From assembly GCA_036783645.1 (NCBI GenBank), contig DAIPWT010000017.1:1-64000 (forward strand): 64,000 bases of DNA. The letters are read 5' to 3'. How positions within the stretch are numbered: the first letter of the stretch is position 1; each line of letters opens with the position of its first letter. This document shows, piece after piece, positions 23,637-32,981 of this stretch. Origin of the DNA: UBA4732 sp002404095 (GTDB lineage: Bacteria; Planctomycetota; Planctomycetia; Gemmatales; Gemmataceae). The translations under genes were made by a program, and so were the position numbers. Under the pieces are notes generated by a model. The model worked only from the letters and a program-made list of their open reading frames with translations, ran no database searches and was not told the origin of the DNA.

Positions 23637-25088
23637 CTACCTCTTCTTCTTTTTGTTCTTCCGTTCCTTCGCGCGTTCCTTCGGCGATTTGCGATGGCCG
23701 GTGTCGCCCTTCGTCTTCACCGGGCTGGCGCCGGGCGAGAAAGCGCCAGCCCGGCCCATGCCCGTTACCATCTTGATGCGCTCCCAGATGCTCATCTTGG
23801 CCATCTTGCGCATCAGATCGCGCACTTGCTCGAACTGTCCCAAAAACTGCTTGATGTCGTGCGGTTCGACGCCGCTGCCCGCCGCGATGCGCCGGCGGCG
23901 GTTGATGTCGATCACGTCGGGGTTGCGTCGCTCCTCCTTCGTCATCGAGTCGATCAAGCCCTGGATGTGCCGGAAGGCGTCCTCGGGGTCTTCGCCTTCG
24001 GGGATCATGTCGCCCATGCCTGGCATAGACGCCATCACGTCCTTCATCGGACCCATCTTCTTCAGCTGCGCGAATTGCTTGCGAAAGTCGTCGAGTGTGA
24101 AGTCGCCTTCTTCGAGCTTCTTTTGTTGTTGAGCGATCTCCTCCTGCGACAGCTCCTTTTGGACTTGGGCGACCTTTTCGATCAGGCCCATGATGTCGCC
24201 GCGGCCGAGGATGCGCTGGGCCATGCCTTCCGGACGAAACGGCTCTAGTTTGTCCAGTTTCTCGCCGACGCCGACGAACTTGATCGGCACCTGGGCCACC
24301 GACTTGATCGACAACGCCGCGCCGCCGCGGGCGTCGCCGTCCATTTTGGTTAAGATGACGCCGTTCAATTCCAGGGCGTCGTTGAACGCCTTAGCGCTGT
24401 TGACGGCGTCCTGGCCGGTCATGGCGTCGCAGACCATGTAGACCTGATCGGGGCGCACGAGCCGGTCGATCTGCTTCAGCTCGTCCATCGGCATTTCGTC
24501 GATGTGGAGCCGGCCGGCCGTATCGAGGATGACCGTATCGAGTTCCGAATTCTTGGCATGGGCGACGGCGAGACGACACACATCTACTGGCGAGGCGGGC
24601 GGCGGCTGGCTGAAGACCGGCACACCGATCTGTTCGCCGAGAACCTTGATTTGTTCGACGGCGGCTGGCCGTTGCATGTCGGCAGCGACGAGCAGCGGCT
24701 TACGGCCGCGTTCGCGCAACATTAGGGCAAGCTTGCCGGCCGAAGTCGTTTTGCCCTGACCTTGCAGGCCGCAGAGCATGATGACCGTGGGCCGGTCCTT
24801 GGCGAAGGGGATGTTCGTATCGACCGGCCCCATGAGCTGAACGAGTTCGTCGTAGACGATCTTGACGATCTGTTCGCTGGGGTCGAGGGTGCGCAGCACT
24901 TCTTGGCCGACGGCGCGTTGTGTTACCTTTGCGATGAAGTCCTGGGCGACCGTGAAATTGACGTCGGCTTCCAGAAGGGCTTTGCGCACCTCTTGCATGG
25001 CTTCACGGATGTTGGCTTCCGTGATGCGGCCGCGGCCGCGCAGCTTTTTCAGGGCCTCCGAGAGGCTGCGCTGGATGCCTTCAAACAT
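23637..25088 (-). CDS. ffh: Signal recognition particle protein Ffh
   Basis: GTPase that, with 4.5S RNA, carries nascent membrane proteins to the translocon. N domain at the start (RSLSEALKKLRGRGRITEANI), G domain with GLQGQGKTTSAGKLA, DTAGRLHID and TKMDGDARGGAALS, and the M domain with methionine-rich FRKQFAQLKKMGPMKDVMASMPGMG and GSGVEPHDIKQFLGQFEQV. The very C-terminus is strongly basic (RKSPKERAKERKNKKKKR). 483 residues is normal. It is the first gene of the ffh-rpsP-trmD-rplS-yraN run. In the 149 bases upstream (25089-25237) I see no recognisable element. Confidence 0.95.
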   Translation of the reverse strand: MFEGIQRSLSEALKKLRGRGRITEANIREAMQEVRKALLEADVNFTVAQDFIAKVTQRAVGQEVLRTLDPSEQIVKIVYDELVQLMGPVDTNIPFAKDRPTVIMLCGLQGQGKTTSAGKLALMLRERGRKPLLVAADMQRPAAVEQIKVLGEQIGVPVFSQPPPASPVDVCRLAVAHAKNSELDTVILDTAGRLHIDEMPMDELKQIDRLVRPDQVYMVCDAMTGQDAVNSAKAFNDALELNGVILTKMDGDARGGAALSIKSVAQVPIKFVGVGEKLDKLEPFRPEGMAQRILGRGDIMGLIEKVAQVQKELSQEEIAQQQKKLEEGDFTLDDFRKQFAQLKKMGPMKDVMASMPGMGDMIPEGEDPEDAFRHIQGLIDSMTKEERRNPDVIDINRRRRIAAGSGVEPHDIKQFLGQFEQVRDLMRKMAKMSIWERIKMVTGMGRAGAFSPGASPVKTKGDTGHRKSPKERAKERKNKKKKR

Positions 25089-25237
25089 ACGGCGTCCCTA
25101 AAACACACGAGCTGCTACGCGCAAAGGCGCGCGACGACAACCACGCGCCTTCACAGGGCGGTAAACCGTTAATGATACGCAAAATTGACGCGGATTGCAA
25201 CGGCTCCGCCGTCGTTCTTCGTGACTTCCCTGATTTC

Positions 25238-26572
25238 TCAGCTACCGATTGAGTTTGCTGCGAATTTTTCAAGAATTCGCGCGCTCGGATGGTTCGCAAG
25301 TGATACCAGTTTGTTCACGAGAGCAATCGGCAAGAGTGCATTATCGTACATGTCGCAACGCAGCTTCTCGACATTGGTCAGAATAGACGCCAAGTTCTGA
25401 ATCTTCTGTTCGCTCGGACGAGGATTGCTCTCGATCGTCGGAACCGTAACAACATGGACGCGATCCGTGGGCGTCTTGAAGATCAATTTGCAGCTGTAGT
25501 ACGTGCTGCTGCCATAAGGATGGGCTGGGTTGACATTCCCCGGAAGCACGTAGCGATAAATGTAAACATCGTCGAGGAGCAGGATGCTTCCACTTGCCAG
25601 GGTCTGCGAAATTTCAGCGGCGTGTTCGACAAATGCGCCGCTCTTTTCAAGACCGGCAAGGTACAGGTTATGCCGGTCGAAGAGGAACCGCACTAGTGAC
25701 CGCATCGGTTGATGCATATTCGCGGTCTGGCCGAAAAAAGCGAGCGGGCCGTCCTTGATGAACAAGAGGTGGTTCAAAAGTCCCGGCTTGGTTCGGAGGA
25801 TCACGCGGATCAGGTGGAGCAGAATCATCTGCTCGATGGTCGTCGTCAGGTAACCTAGAATTTCTCGCGCACCCAGTTCATCGTCCACGACTTCATGAAG
25901 GCGAAAGACATCGGTCAACAGAATCTGGCCGCTGCATTCGGGGCACCGAAAGGTGTGGTCCTTGTTCAGGGACGCGCGATCCAAGCGGACGCTCTGCTTG
26001 CGACACAAGGGACAGCTGGCCAGGGTCCACGACGGGACGCCACCGCCATACTCCTGAAAGATGAACCAGCGCAACGTCTCAATCAACCTATCATCATCCA
26101 TGTTGCGGCAGAAGAAGTCGAAGACTGCCCGACGGACGGATCGAGTTAGCGTAGTTTCGTTCTTGAGCGCGACGTTACACACCGGCAGGACAAGCTTGAG
26201 GCGCTGAATTTTCTTCAGTTTGGCGATGTCGTCAGGATCGATAAACGGCTGGTCTTCAAGCTCCTCCAGGTCCGCAACACTAAAGATGAGAGCGCCGAAC
26301 TGAAAGAAGCAAACGGTGGCGGAGGGAAACTCCTTCTGGACGGCGACCTCGGTGTATCCGCCGTCAATCGCGATGACGTGTTCTATCGGGTTGTCCCGAA
26401 CCGGGTCAAACAGCATGGAAAGATGGTCGCTCAGCTTTACGTCCCCGGCGCGTTTCGGTAGGTCGCACTGCGTTAGAAACCCCTGCACTTCGGCGTCCTG
26501 GATCAAGTGGCTGTGCGCCGCCTTGCTGGCAAACTCAGCCGGCCGTCGCCCGGTTCTGCTTGAATATCCCAT
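25238..26572 (-). CDS. NurA-domain nuclease with zinc-ribbon insertion
   Basis: 444 residues. NurA is a Mn-dependent 5'-3' nuclease that works with the HerA hexameric translocase. The first acidic motif is IDGGYTEVAV (Asp70); the second is LLFIKDGPLAFFG (Asp274). Between them an inserted zinc ribbon has cysteine pairs at 187/190 (CPLC) and 210/213 (CPEC). The gene lies 3 bases downstream of the HerA-like gene, so the two form one operon. The base composition looks less GC-rich than the flanking housekeeping genes, hinting at acquisition. In archaea the pair resects DNA ends; in bacteria HerA-based pairs are known in phage defence. Which role applies here is open. Confidence 0.8.
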   Translation of the reverse strand: MGYSSRTGRRPAEFASKAAHSHLIQDAEVQGFLTQCDLPKRAGDVKLSDHLSMLFDPVRDNPIEHVIAIDGGYTEVAVQKEFPSATVCFFQFGALIFSVADLEELEDQPFIDPDDIAKLKKIQRLKLVLPVCNVALKNETTLTRSVRRAVFDFFCRNMDDDRLIETLRWFIFQEYGGGVPSWTLASCPLCRKQSVRLDRASLNKDHTFRCPECSGQILLTDVFRLHEVVDDELGAREILGYLTTTIEQMILLHLIRVILRTKPGLLNHLLFIKDGPLAFFGQTANMHQPMRSLVRFLFDRHNLYLAGLEKSGAFVEHAAEISQTLASGSILLLDDVYIYRYVLPGNVNPAHPYGSSTYYSCKLIFKTPTDRVHVVTVPTIESNPRPSEQKIQNLASILTNVEKLRCDMYDNALLPIALVNKLVSLANHPSARILEKFAANSIGS

Positions 26573-26575
26573 GGC

Positions 26576-28594
26576 CTATTTCCCCGCGTCTTTCGAGAAA
26601 CGGTCGATCTGCACCGGCACGACGAACGGGTTGGAGTAAGTCTTCATGCGCACAAAACCCTTGTCATCGCTGGCGCTAAACCGAACGAGGGAATCCGTGA
26701 AGTCCCCGAAGTCGTAATACTTTTTGATCTCCTTGGTTTCGTCCTCGTTGTTCAGGTGCGCGATGAACCAGTTCTGCGTGTTTTTCAGGATATTGCCGCT
26801 GATCGAACTGACCTCTTGAGTCGCGTAAATTAGCCCCAGGTTCAGCTTGGCGCCCTCCTTGGCTATCCGGTTGTAGATCTGGCTCAAATCCTTGTCTTCC
26901 TTGCGCGGGAAGAGGTTGTGGGCCTCCTCGAAGTAGAACTGGATGAAGTTGTTCGGGAGGTTGCCTACGAAGCGATTCATGGCGTCAGCAAAAGTATGCC
27001 GGCAAATTCGCTCGGCGTACAGCCGTTGAATCTCGGGGTCGCCTTGGGAAAGGTCCACGATGACGATCCGGCCTTTCCGCAGTTCTTCGATGATTTCTTG
27101 TTGGAACGGCTTGCCGACAGTTTCCGTATGTAGGTTGAGCAGGCCGCGCAGCTTAAGGTAGCCAGAGACATTCGCGCTGCCGCCGGGGGTTTTTTTCCGG
27201 GTCAGGAAGACTAGCATGGCCTTCAAGTCTTCGTCGGCCCATTCTCGCCCTTTGGTTCGCTTGTACTTGGTAAAGAAGTCGTTGCCGTAGTTGTCCCAGA
27301 TAGTGCTGAACCAATCAGAGGCTTCCTCCAAGCCGATTCCTTTGGTCGGGTCGAGGCTGCCATCCTCGCGAACCAATTGGTTCAACTCTTTGTTGCCCTC
27401 GAACTTTACCAACATACCGGGCGGCACTTTGAAGCCGGCGCGATACAGGCAGCACTGGTAGGCCGCTTTCTTTCGCGAGTACCGGGTTTTCGCTGAAATG
27501 TCAGTCTCGTCTTCCGGTTCGGTCAGATCGGCGGACAGAAAGCTCGTTTCGTAATCGACTGTATCTAGGGCTAGATGACTGCGGATCAACTCGAACCCGG
27601 AGATCACGTCTCGGTAGAAGTTTACCTTCATGACTTTGAAGCCGGGTTTTTCCAGCACGCTATAGCGGGTCACCTGTTCCTGGTACATCTCGAAAATGGC
27701 CGTGCCTTCATCCTGCATGTTAGCGTTGGCGTACTCGCCATTGATGTCGAAGATGATCTGTCCAACGGCGTACTTCGGAACCGCGTCGGCTGTGAAGGGG
27801 TCCAACCTGGCTTCCGCGCTCTCGTTGGTCGGTTGGTCCAGCTTGTGCAGGGCTTGGCCGCTCATCTCCACGCTTGCCTGGATGATCTTCTTCACCGTGT
27901 TCGACTTACCGGTTCGCGTCATGCCGAAAAGAGCGGTCCGCTTGCCGAGGAAATCCTTGGGGCTGACGAACACAGGCACATCTTCCTCGCGGGCCTGAAA
28001 TCTTCGGCTCGAACTGTAGCGGACCTTGCCCAGGCGAATGTCATTCGGCCGGCCAGGAACCTCGCCCTCTCGGAAATTTACGATGACCTCCAGCACGTCC
28101 GGGTTTGGCTTGACGACACTGTAGTTGTGGGCGCTGTAGAAGTTTTCAACGTCGGCGCCGTAATGCGTCTTGTCGTGTTCGTCTTTGTAGAAGGTGCCCA
28201 GGATGCGGCATTCCAGTCCCGAAAAGCTGAATTCATACCGGGTGAGGTTATCCAACTGCGACTTCTTGCCCGCAGTGCGAAGGTTGTCCTTGTAATACTC
28301 GATCATTGAGGAGATGACATCGCTGTCGGTTGGCAAATTGCTGGGTCGCAATGCCCGCAAGAGCAGCGCTTCCGCGACCTTGTCCTCGTTCTCATAGTAG
28401 GCGAGCAAGAACGAGCCTTGCGGAATGCCTTTGGCCCTCTGCTTCCAAGCGTCGGCAATCAGCAAATGGGCGCGATCGTAGTCGAGGCCGAACGGCCGGC
28501 CGATGAACATTCCGCTTTCGACCTCGCCCTCCCTGTTCCGCTTGAACAGATCGATTGAGGCTATTCGGGCAATCTCGGTGGATAATGAGTTCAT
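26576..28594 (-). CDS. HerA-like hexameric DNA translocase ATPase
   Basis: 672 residues. N-terminal HAS-barrel-like domain (RPFGLDYDRAHLLIADAW, then QGSFLLAYYE), Walker A GMTRTGKS at 224-231, Walker B FYFEEAHN near 555-560, and a later sensor region GLIYATQEVSSIS. HerA/FtsK ATPases pump DNA through a ring. A long insertion around residues 300-450 between the Walker motifs is typical for the DUF87 group. It is the first gene of a two-gene operon with the NurA protein. Upstream the gap contains palindromes from 28633. Start ATG 28594. Confidence 0.85.
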   Translation of the reverse strand: MNSLSTEIARIASIDLFKRNREGEVESGMFIGRPFGLDYDRAHLLIADAWKQRAKGIPQGSFLLAYYENEDKVAEALLLRALRPSNLPTDSDVISSMIEYYKDNLRTAGKKSQLDNLTRYEFSFSGLECRILGTFYKDEHDKTHYGADVENFYSAHNYSVVKPNPDVLEVIVNFREGEVPGRPNDIRLGKVRYSSSRRFQAREEDVPVFVSPKDFLGKRTALFGMTRTGKSNTVKKIIQASVEMSGQALHKLDQPTNESAEARLDPFTADAVPKYAVGQIIFDINGEYANANMQDEGTAIFEMYQEQVTRYSVLEKPGFKVMKVNFYRDVISGFELIRSHLALDTVDYETSFLSADLTEPEDETDISAKTRYSRKKAAYQCCLYRAGFKVPPGMLVKFEGNKELNQLVREDGSLDPTKGIGLEEASDWFSTIWDNYGNDFFTKYKRTKGREWADEDLKAMLVFLTRKKTPGGSANVSGYLKLRGLLNLHTETVGKPFQQEIIEELRKGRIVIVDLSQGDPEIQRLYAERICRHTFADAMNRFVGNLPNNFIQFYFEEAHNLFPRKEDKDLSQIYNRIAKEGAKLNLGLIYATQEVSSISGNILKNTQNWFIAHLNNEDETKEIKKYYDFGDFTDSLVRFSASDDKGFVRMKTYSNPFVVPVQIDRFSKDAGK

Positions 28595-28632
28595 GGATAG
28601 GGAGACTCCTGGGGCCGTCTCAGTCTGGCGGG

Positions 28633-28818
28633 CGCGCTGTCCGGCGTCCCAGGTGGGGCGCCCGCTCCTAACACGATGCCGGGCGTCAACGGCGCGTTTG
28701 TTGCCGGCGCGCTGTCCGGCGTCCCAGGTGGGGCGCCCGCTCCGCGGGCGCCATGTCCGTCAGGGAGGCCGGATCACGTCCCCGAACCGTCATGGCGCCC
28801 GCGGAGCGGGCGCCCCAC
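28633..28818. repeat. Composite palindromic repeat with a partial duplicate
   Basis: 28728-28755 (starts GTGGGGCGCCCGCTCC) and 28791-28818 are 28-base perfect reverse complements around a 35-base loop. The loop resembles that of the repeat at 45721-45811, so the whole ~91-base element, not just its arms, is conserved. A second copy of its left flank (GCGCGCTGTCCGGCGTCCCA and following) lies at 28633-28668. The 260-base gap between the HerA gene and the next gene contains little else. Confidence 0.82.
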
Positions 28819-28854
28819 CCTCCGGCACCCAAACCGGGAGGCGCACGCGTTCGT

Positions 28855-30552
28855 TCACTTCGCTTTGGGACGGATGCCCGTTTTTCCCTCCGGCTTCTTC
28901 GCGGGGGGACCGTCTTCGGGCGCCGCTCTTGCGGACTGCTTGCCGGCGGCTTTCTTACGCTTGGCTTCCTTGAGACGTTGGGCTTCCTTCTTCTGATTGT
29001 TGAAATGGATCAACAGCACCGCGCCTCCGCCCGCAAGTAGCAGCAACGCCAACAGGCCCAATCCCAAACCGATCCACAAGCCCGACCCACTGCTCTCCGG
29101 CTTCGGAGCGGGCGCGGGCGTGGGAGCCGGCGGGGCCGGCGCCGGAACTACGGGCGGCGGAGCGGCGACGGTCGGCGCCGGCGGCGGTTCCGGCGTTTTG
29201 ACGACAGGCGGCGGAGGCGGAGGCGCCACGACTGCCGGCGGCGCGATCTTCACCGCGATGGCCTTCGTCAACTCGGCCGGGTTCAATTTGAGGGCGGCGG
29301 TGAGGTCCGCGACGAGGTTGGACCGGCGTAAATAGAGAAGGGCGAAGCATGTGTTGGCTACGGGGGTGGCGGCGGGATAGCCGCCTCCCTCAATCCATTC
29401 GCCCGTGAGCGCCTGGTTGCCGATTATGCCCTCGGCCCCCCACCGAAACCAGTCCTTGTCGGCGAGGGTCGGCAGATCGTAAAGGACGCCCACTCGCTCC
29501 CACGACCAGAGAAAATACAGGTTTTGCAGCGGCACGTCGCGCGTATGGCCGGTCGGCGCGCCGATGAACTTGTTGATGGAGGCGAAGCCGCTAACGATCT
29601 TCGGATCCTTGATGGCGTCTTCTTCCTCGCCTTTGTTATGGGCGATGCCGTGACCGACGGCCAAGCCAAGCAGACCGCAACAGTCCATAGGCGCACTTTC
29701 GCCTACGCCGCCGCCGTATTTGTAGGGATACCCCCAACTCCCCGCGGCATCCTGGCTGGTCTGAAAGCGGTTGGCGATCAGTTGCAAGGTCCGATCCATT
29801 GGGACGCCGTGTCGCTGAGCGGTCCAGAGGGCGAGAATTGCAAATTGCGTGTCTGAATTATCCGTCACCTTGTCGGCCGGGTCTTCCAGTTTGATTTGGG
29901 AGAAGTCCTGCAACACAGCGAACGTGGCCAGCTTACTTGCCGCCGGTGGAATAACGAAGCGAACGAGCGGCGCCTCCTTCACCGGCTTGCCGGCCGGGTC
30001 GGCGGCGCCCGGAGCCGGCTTCTTCGGAGGGCTGATCTGCTTTAGGATATTGAAGAGCGCATGGCTCTCCACGGTAAGCAGATTCGGACACTTGTAGCCC
30101 CAACCCCCCGTGCCGCTCTGGCCGGCGATGAGGCGGAGGGACAGCCCCTGGATCATCGCCTCATCCTTCTTGTTGCCGAGCTTGTCCAGGAAAAGGACGC
30201 TCAGCGACAGTTCATACGTATCATCCATAGTGGGCAGGGCCGCCCGGATATATCTTTCCGCCTTCAGGATCACCGGATCGTCTTTCGGAACGCCGCACTC
30301 CAACAGGGCCAAGGCCGGCAGGGCCGCATAGCCGACCGGATGGGCGGCGCCGTCGGCCCCCCACGTCCCGTTAGGCAGCTGTAGTTTTTTGAGGCAATCT
30401 ACACCCTTTTTGATGGCTTGATCGACCTCCGTTTGCTGCGCGGCCGGCAACGGCGGCAACTCGGCCCGCGCCACGGCGGCACAAAGCAAAGCGCCGACAG
30501 AAAAGACGGCCCATTTCCACGCCGATGGACGCACACAATTCGCGGCCCGCAT
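28855..30552 (-). CDS. Secreted prenyltransferase/squalene-oxidase repeat protein with C-terminal anchor
   Basis: 565 residues from ATG 30552. A signal peptide (AWKWAVFSVGALLCAAVARA) precedes an alpha/alpha-toroid made of prenyltransferase/squalene-cyclase-type repeats: AIKKGVDCLKKLQLPNGTWG, GQSGTGGWGYKCP, RFQTSQDAAGSWGYPY. No DxDD or similar cyclase motif is apparent, so it is probably a binding or structural protein, as in many planctomycete homologues, not a terpene cyclase. Then come a long Pro/Ala/Val linker, a membrane helix LWIGLGLGLLALLLLAGGGA and a basic tail. The frame is open further upstream but there it runs through a palindrome. Confidence 0.75.
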   Translation of the reverse strand: MRAANCVRPSAWKWAVFSVGALLCAAVARAELPPLPAAQQTEVDQAIKKGVDCLKKLQLPNGTWGADGAAHPVGYAALPALALLECGVPKDDPVILKAERYIRAALPTMDDTYELSLSVLFLDKLGNKKDEAMIQGLSLRLIAGQSGTGGWGYKCPNLLTVESHALFNILKQISPPKKPAPGAADPAGKPVKEAPLVRFVIPPAASKLATFAVLQDFSQIKLEDPADKVTDNSDTQFAILALWTAQRHGVPMDRTLQLIANRFQTSQDAAGSWGYPYKYGGGVGESAPMDCCGLLGLAVGHGIAHNKGEEEDAIKDPKIVSGFASINKFIGAPTGHTRDVPLQNLYFLWSWERVGVLYDLPTLADKDWFRWGAEGIIGNQALTGEWIEGGGYPAATPVANTCFALLYLRRSNLVADLTAALKLNPAELTKAIAVKIAPPAVVAPPPPPPVVKTPEPPPAPTVAAPPPVVPAPAPPAPTPAPAPKPESSGSGLWIGLGLGLLALLLLAGGGAVLLIHFNNQKKEAQRLKEAKRKKAAGKQSARAAPEDGPPAKKPEGKTGIRPKAK

Positions 30553-30662
30553 GGCTGGTTTCTCGCTCAGGGTTTCGGTACGAGAGAAAATGCGACAAGT
30601 CGATCTTACGAGGAGGCGAAGGGGAATGCAAGAAAATGAGCGGCGCCCTACGCGATTTTGGG

Positions 30663-30719
30663 GTAGGGGCGGGGTTTCCCCGCCCTGTGACGCCAAGGGC
30701 GGGGAAACCCCGCCCCTAC
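30663..30719. repeat. Palindromic repeat, 'GTAGGGGCGGGG' family
   Basis: Arms 30663-30686 and 30696-30719 are perfect 24-base reverse complements around 9 bases. It is the intergenic full-length form of the repeats found in frame at 2958-3004 and 11258-11284. Confidence 0.87.
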
Positions 30720-30774
30720 AGCCCCCGCCTCCAAAATCGGGAAGCACATCCGGCGCCCGTCTGTGTAAGCGCCT

Positions 30775-32634
30775 TTACGGATCGAGTTTTACCTTAATGC
30801 TTTTCCTTTTGCCGTCGCGCATAACGGCCACCTCAATGGTTTCGCCCCGCTTCTGGGCGCTCATCGCTTCCATATAGGTCGTGATATTCTTGACTGGAGC
30901 GCCGGCCACTTCCACAATGCGGTCGCCGGCCTTCAGGCCGGCCTTCGCCGCCGGGCCGTCGTCCGCGACGCCGTCCAGTAACAAACCGTCGCCGTCGTCG
31001 GTGTAGTTCGGCATGACGCGCAGCGTCGGGCCGTCCGACCGCTTGGCCGAACTGACCTTCACCGCCTGATACTCCGGCCGTTTTGCTTCCGTGGCCAGCG
31101 CCGAGACCACGTCCGCGCTCAGGTCTACGACCTTACGCATCCCCGCAACGTTGACCTTGTCGGCCGTGTCGGTCGGCTTGTGATAGTCGGAGTGGTTGCC
31201 GGTCCAGAAGAATAAAACAGGGATCCTCTTTTTATAGAAAGAGAAATGGTCGCTGTTGGCGGGCAGCGTTTCCGACCTTTTGGAGAGGTTGAAATCGTAC
31301 TTCCGGTTGACGGCGTCGATCAGATCGGCAAAGTTCTTGCCGGTGCCGGCGCCCTCGACGAGGACGTTTTCCTTGTGACTCTTCTCGTCCGGGCGCAGCC
31401 TGCCCACCATGTCCAGGTTGAACATGGCCGCTGTTTCTTCGAGCGGAAACAGCGGATGTTCGCAGTAGTATTTGGAACCTTCCAGGCCGATTTCCTCGCC
31501 GCTGAAGGCCATGAACACCACACGGCGGCCAATGCGATCCGGCGCGGCGCCGGAGCGACGCGCCAGTTCCATCACGGCGGCGCTGCCGGAAGCGTTGTCG
31601 TCGGCGCCGGGGTGGATGATCGGCTTCTTGATGGTTTTGACCAAGCTGCCGCCGGCGCCGCCGTAGCCGAGGTGATCGTAGTGGGCGCCGACGACGACCG
31701 TCTCTTTCGCCAACGGCCCCGCCCCTTCCAGCACGCCGATCACGTTCTTCAGGGTCAAGGCGCCTTTGTGTGCTTTCACCTCAAGGCCGGCCGTCCAGCC
31801 GATTAGCTCCTTACTCTGTGGCTCAAGGTCTTTATCGATCCGGCGTTCCAAGTCGGCCAGATCGGCGGCGCCCGTAGCCGTGAGCATGGTTTGGAGGACG
31901 GATCGGTGGACGTGAAAGGCCGGCCGGTTGCTTTCCTGCGCGATTCGTCCCAGGGCGGTGAAGTTGAAATCGAGCAAGTCATCGTCGCCGCGAGCCGTCT
32001 CCGCGTCGTTGACGAAAAGCACGGCGGCTGCCTTATGTTTCTCGGCGTTGGCCATCTTGCGGGTGAAGGAGGCCGCAGCTTTGAGCCGCGCGGCCGTCTC
32101 TTCATTATTGGCACAGTGCGGCGCATCGCGCAGCACGACGACCACTTTATCGGTCGCGTCGATGCCGTCGTAGTCGTCGTATTTGGCCGCGACGCTGGTG
32201 ATGCCATAGCCGGCAAAGACGACGAGGGCGGTCAACTTACCGGCACGACCTAGTCCCATTGGATTGAACTGATCGCCCTGTTTCAGGACGATTTCCTGGC
32301 CTTTTGGTCCTCTGAGCGTGAGGCGGGCCGGCTCATCAAGGACGTTGGCCGGGTAGGGAAAGGGTTGAAAATACGTCCCATCGCCGCCGCCGGGCCGAAG
32401 GCCGGCTTTCTTGAACTCGGCGGCGATGTAATCAGCGGCTTTATCGATGCCTTTTGTCGTCGGTCCCCGGCCTTCCAATTCATCAGAGGCGAGGTAGAAG
32501 ACGTCCTTACGAAGGCGTTCCTCGGACGCCGCAGCGGAATTGTCCGCGGCGTGAGCCGGAACGGCGGTGAGGAGCGCAAGCCCCAGCACGACATACGATG
32601 GCCGAAGGAATAGCCGCGTTGACAGATAAACCAT
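30775..32634 (-). CDS. Secreted M28-family metallopeptidase with PA and PDZ domains
   Basis: 619 residues: signal peptide (SYVVLGLALLTAVPAHA), a start typical of M28 enzymes (DVFYLASDELEGRGPTTKG), a PA-like insert around residues 130-280, the peptidase domain with zinc ligands in GAHYDHLGYG, HPGADDNASGSAA, SGEEIGLEGS, NLDMVGR and YHKPTDTADK, and a C-terminal PDZ domain (LLLDGVADDGPAAKAGLKAGDRI). All catalytic motifs are present, so it should be an active aminopeptidase or a related zinc hydrolase outside the cytoplasm; the PDZ domain could bind substrate C-termini. No partner gene is visible. Confidence 0.9.
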   Translation of the reverse strand: MVYLSTRLFLRPSYVVLGLALLTAVPAHAADNSAAASEERLRKDVFYLASDELEGRGPTTKGIDKAADYIAAEFKKAGLRPGGGDGTYFQPFPYPANVLDEPARLTLRGPKGQEIVLKQGDQFNPMGLGRAGKLTALVVFAGYGITSVAAKYDDYDGIDATDKVVVVLRDAPHCANNEETAARLKAAASFTRKMANAEKHKAAAVLFVNDAETARGDDDLLDFNFTALGRIAQESNRPAFHVHRSVLQTMLTATGAADLADLERRIDKDLEPQSKELIGWTAGLEVKAHKGALTLKNVIGVLEGAGPLAKETVVVGAHYDHLGYGGAGGSLVKTIKKPIIHPGADDNASGSAAVMELARRSGAAPDRIGRRVVFMAFSGEEIGLEGSKYYCEHPLFPLEETAAMFNLDMVGRLRPDEKSHKENVLVEGAGTGKNFADLIDAVNRKYDFNLSKRSETLPANSDHFSFYKKRIPVLFFWTGNHSDYHKPTDTADKVNVAGMRKVVDLSADVVSALATEAKRPEYQAVKVSSAKRSDGPTLRVMPNYTDDGDGLLLDGVADDGPAAKAGLKAGDRIVEVAGAPVKNITTYMEAMSAQKRGETIEVAVMRDGKRKSIKVKLDP

Positions 32635-32659
32635 GTCCTCGATTCCCCCTCACGAAGAT

Positions 32660-32746
32660 GGGCGAACGGCCGGCGTAAGCCGGCTGGTGCGTTACATTGT
32701 CGGCGACAGCATCCCACACCAGCCGGCTTACGCCGGCCGTTCGCCC
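32660..32746. repeat. Palindromic repeat in a divergent intergenic region
   Basis: Perfect 30-base arms (32660-32689, starting GGGCGAACGGCCGGCG, and 32717-32746) around 27 bases. The 347-base gap 32635-32981 holds this palindrome and, nearer the sigma gene, a probable promoter; nothing else is recognised. Confidence 0.85.
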
Positions 32747-32931
32747 TTTTGTTACGGCCTCTAAGTCACGAATTCCATTAGGATAGAATACAAGTCCTCA
32801 CAAGTGAGAGGCGAGATTCCGCTCATCAGCGGGCGGACATCGTAGATTTGCGGCCGGAAGTAATCTACAATGCCTCCTTCACCTTTTCACTTGTCGCGGG
32901 GATAAGCGGCTCCGACCCGGCCGACGATTTC

Positions 32932-32966
32932 CTGTCCCGTTTCAGGCCGAACTGCGGGGTCTGTCT
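32932..32966 (+). promoter_or_regulatory. Probable ECF-type promoter upstream of a sigma-factor gene
   Basis: CTGTCCCGTTT and GCGGGGTCTGT are separated by 12-13 bases and followed after 17 bases by the sigma gene start. The same two blocks occur at 40005-40036 ahead of the beta-propeller gene. The match between unrelated genes and the position suggest a shared promoter, possibly read by the ECF sigma factor itself (autoregulation). Confidence 0.5.
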
Positions 32967-32981
32967 TAGGGAGGCCGCGCC

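Noticed and set aside
28855..30552. Squalene cyclase or terpene cyclase activity
   Set aside because: The toroid repeats are present but no catalytic acidic motif is visible and the protein is exported and anchored.
30553..30747. Longer start of the prenyltransferase-repeat protein
   Set aside because: These codons read through the GTAGGGGCGGGG palindrome; the signal peptide begins at 30552.
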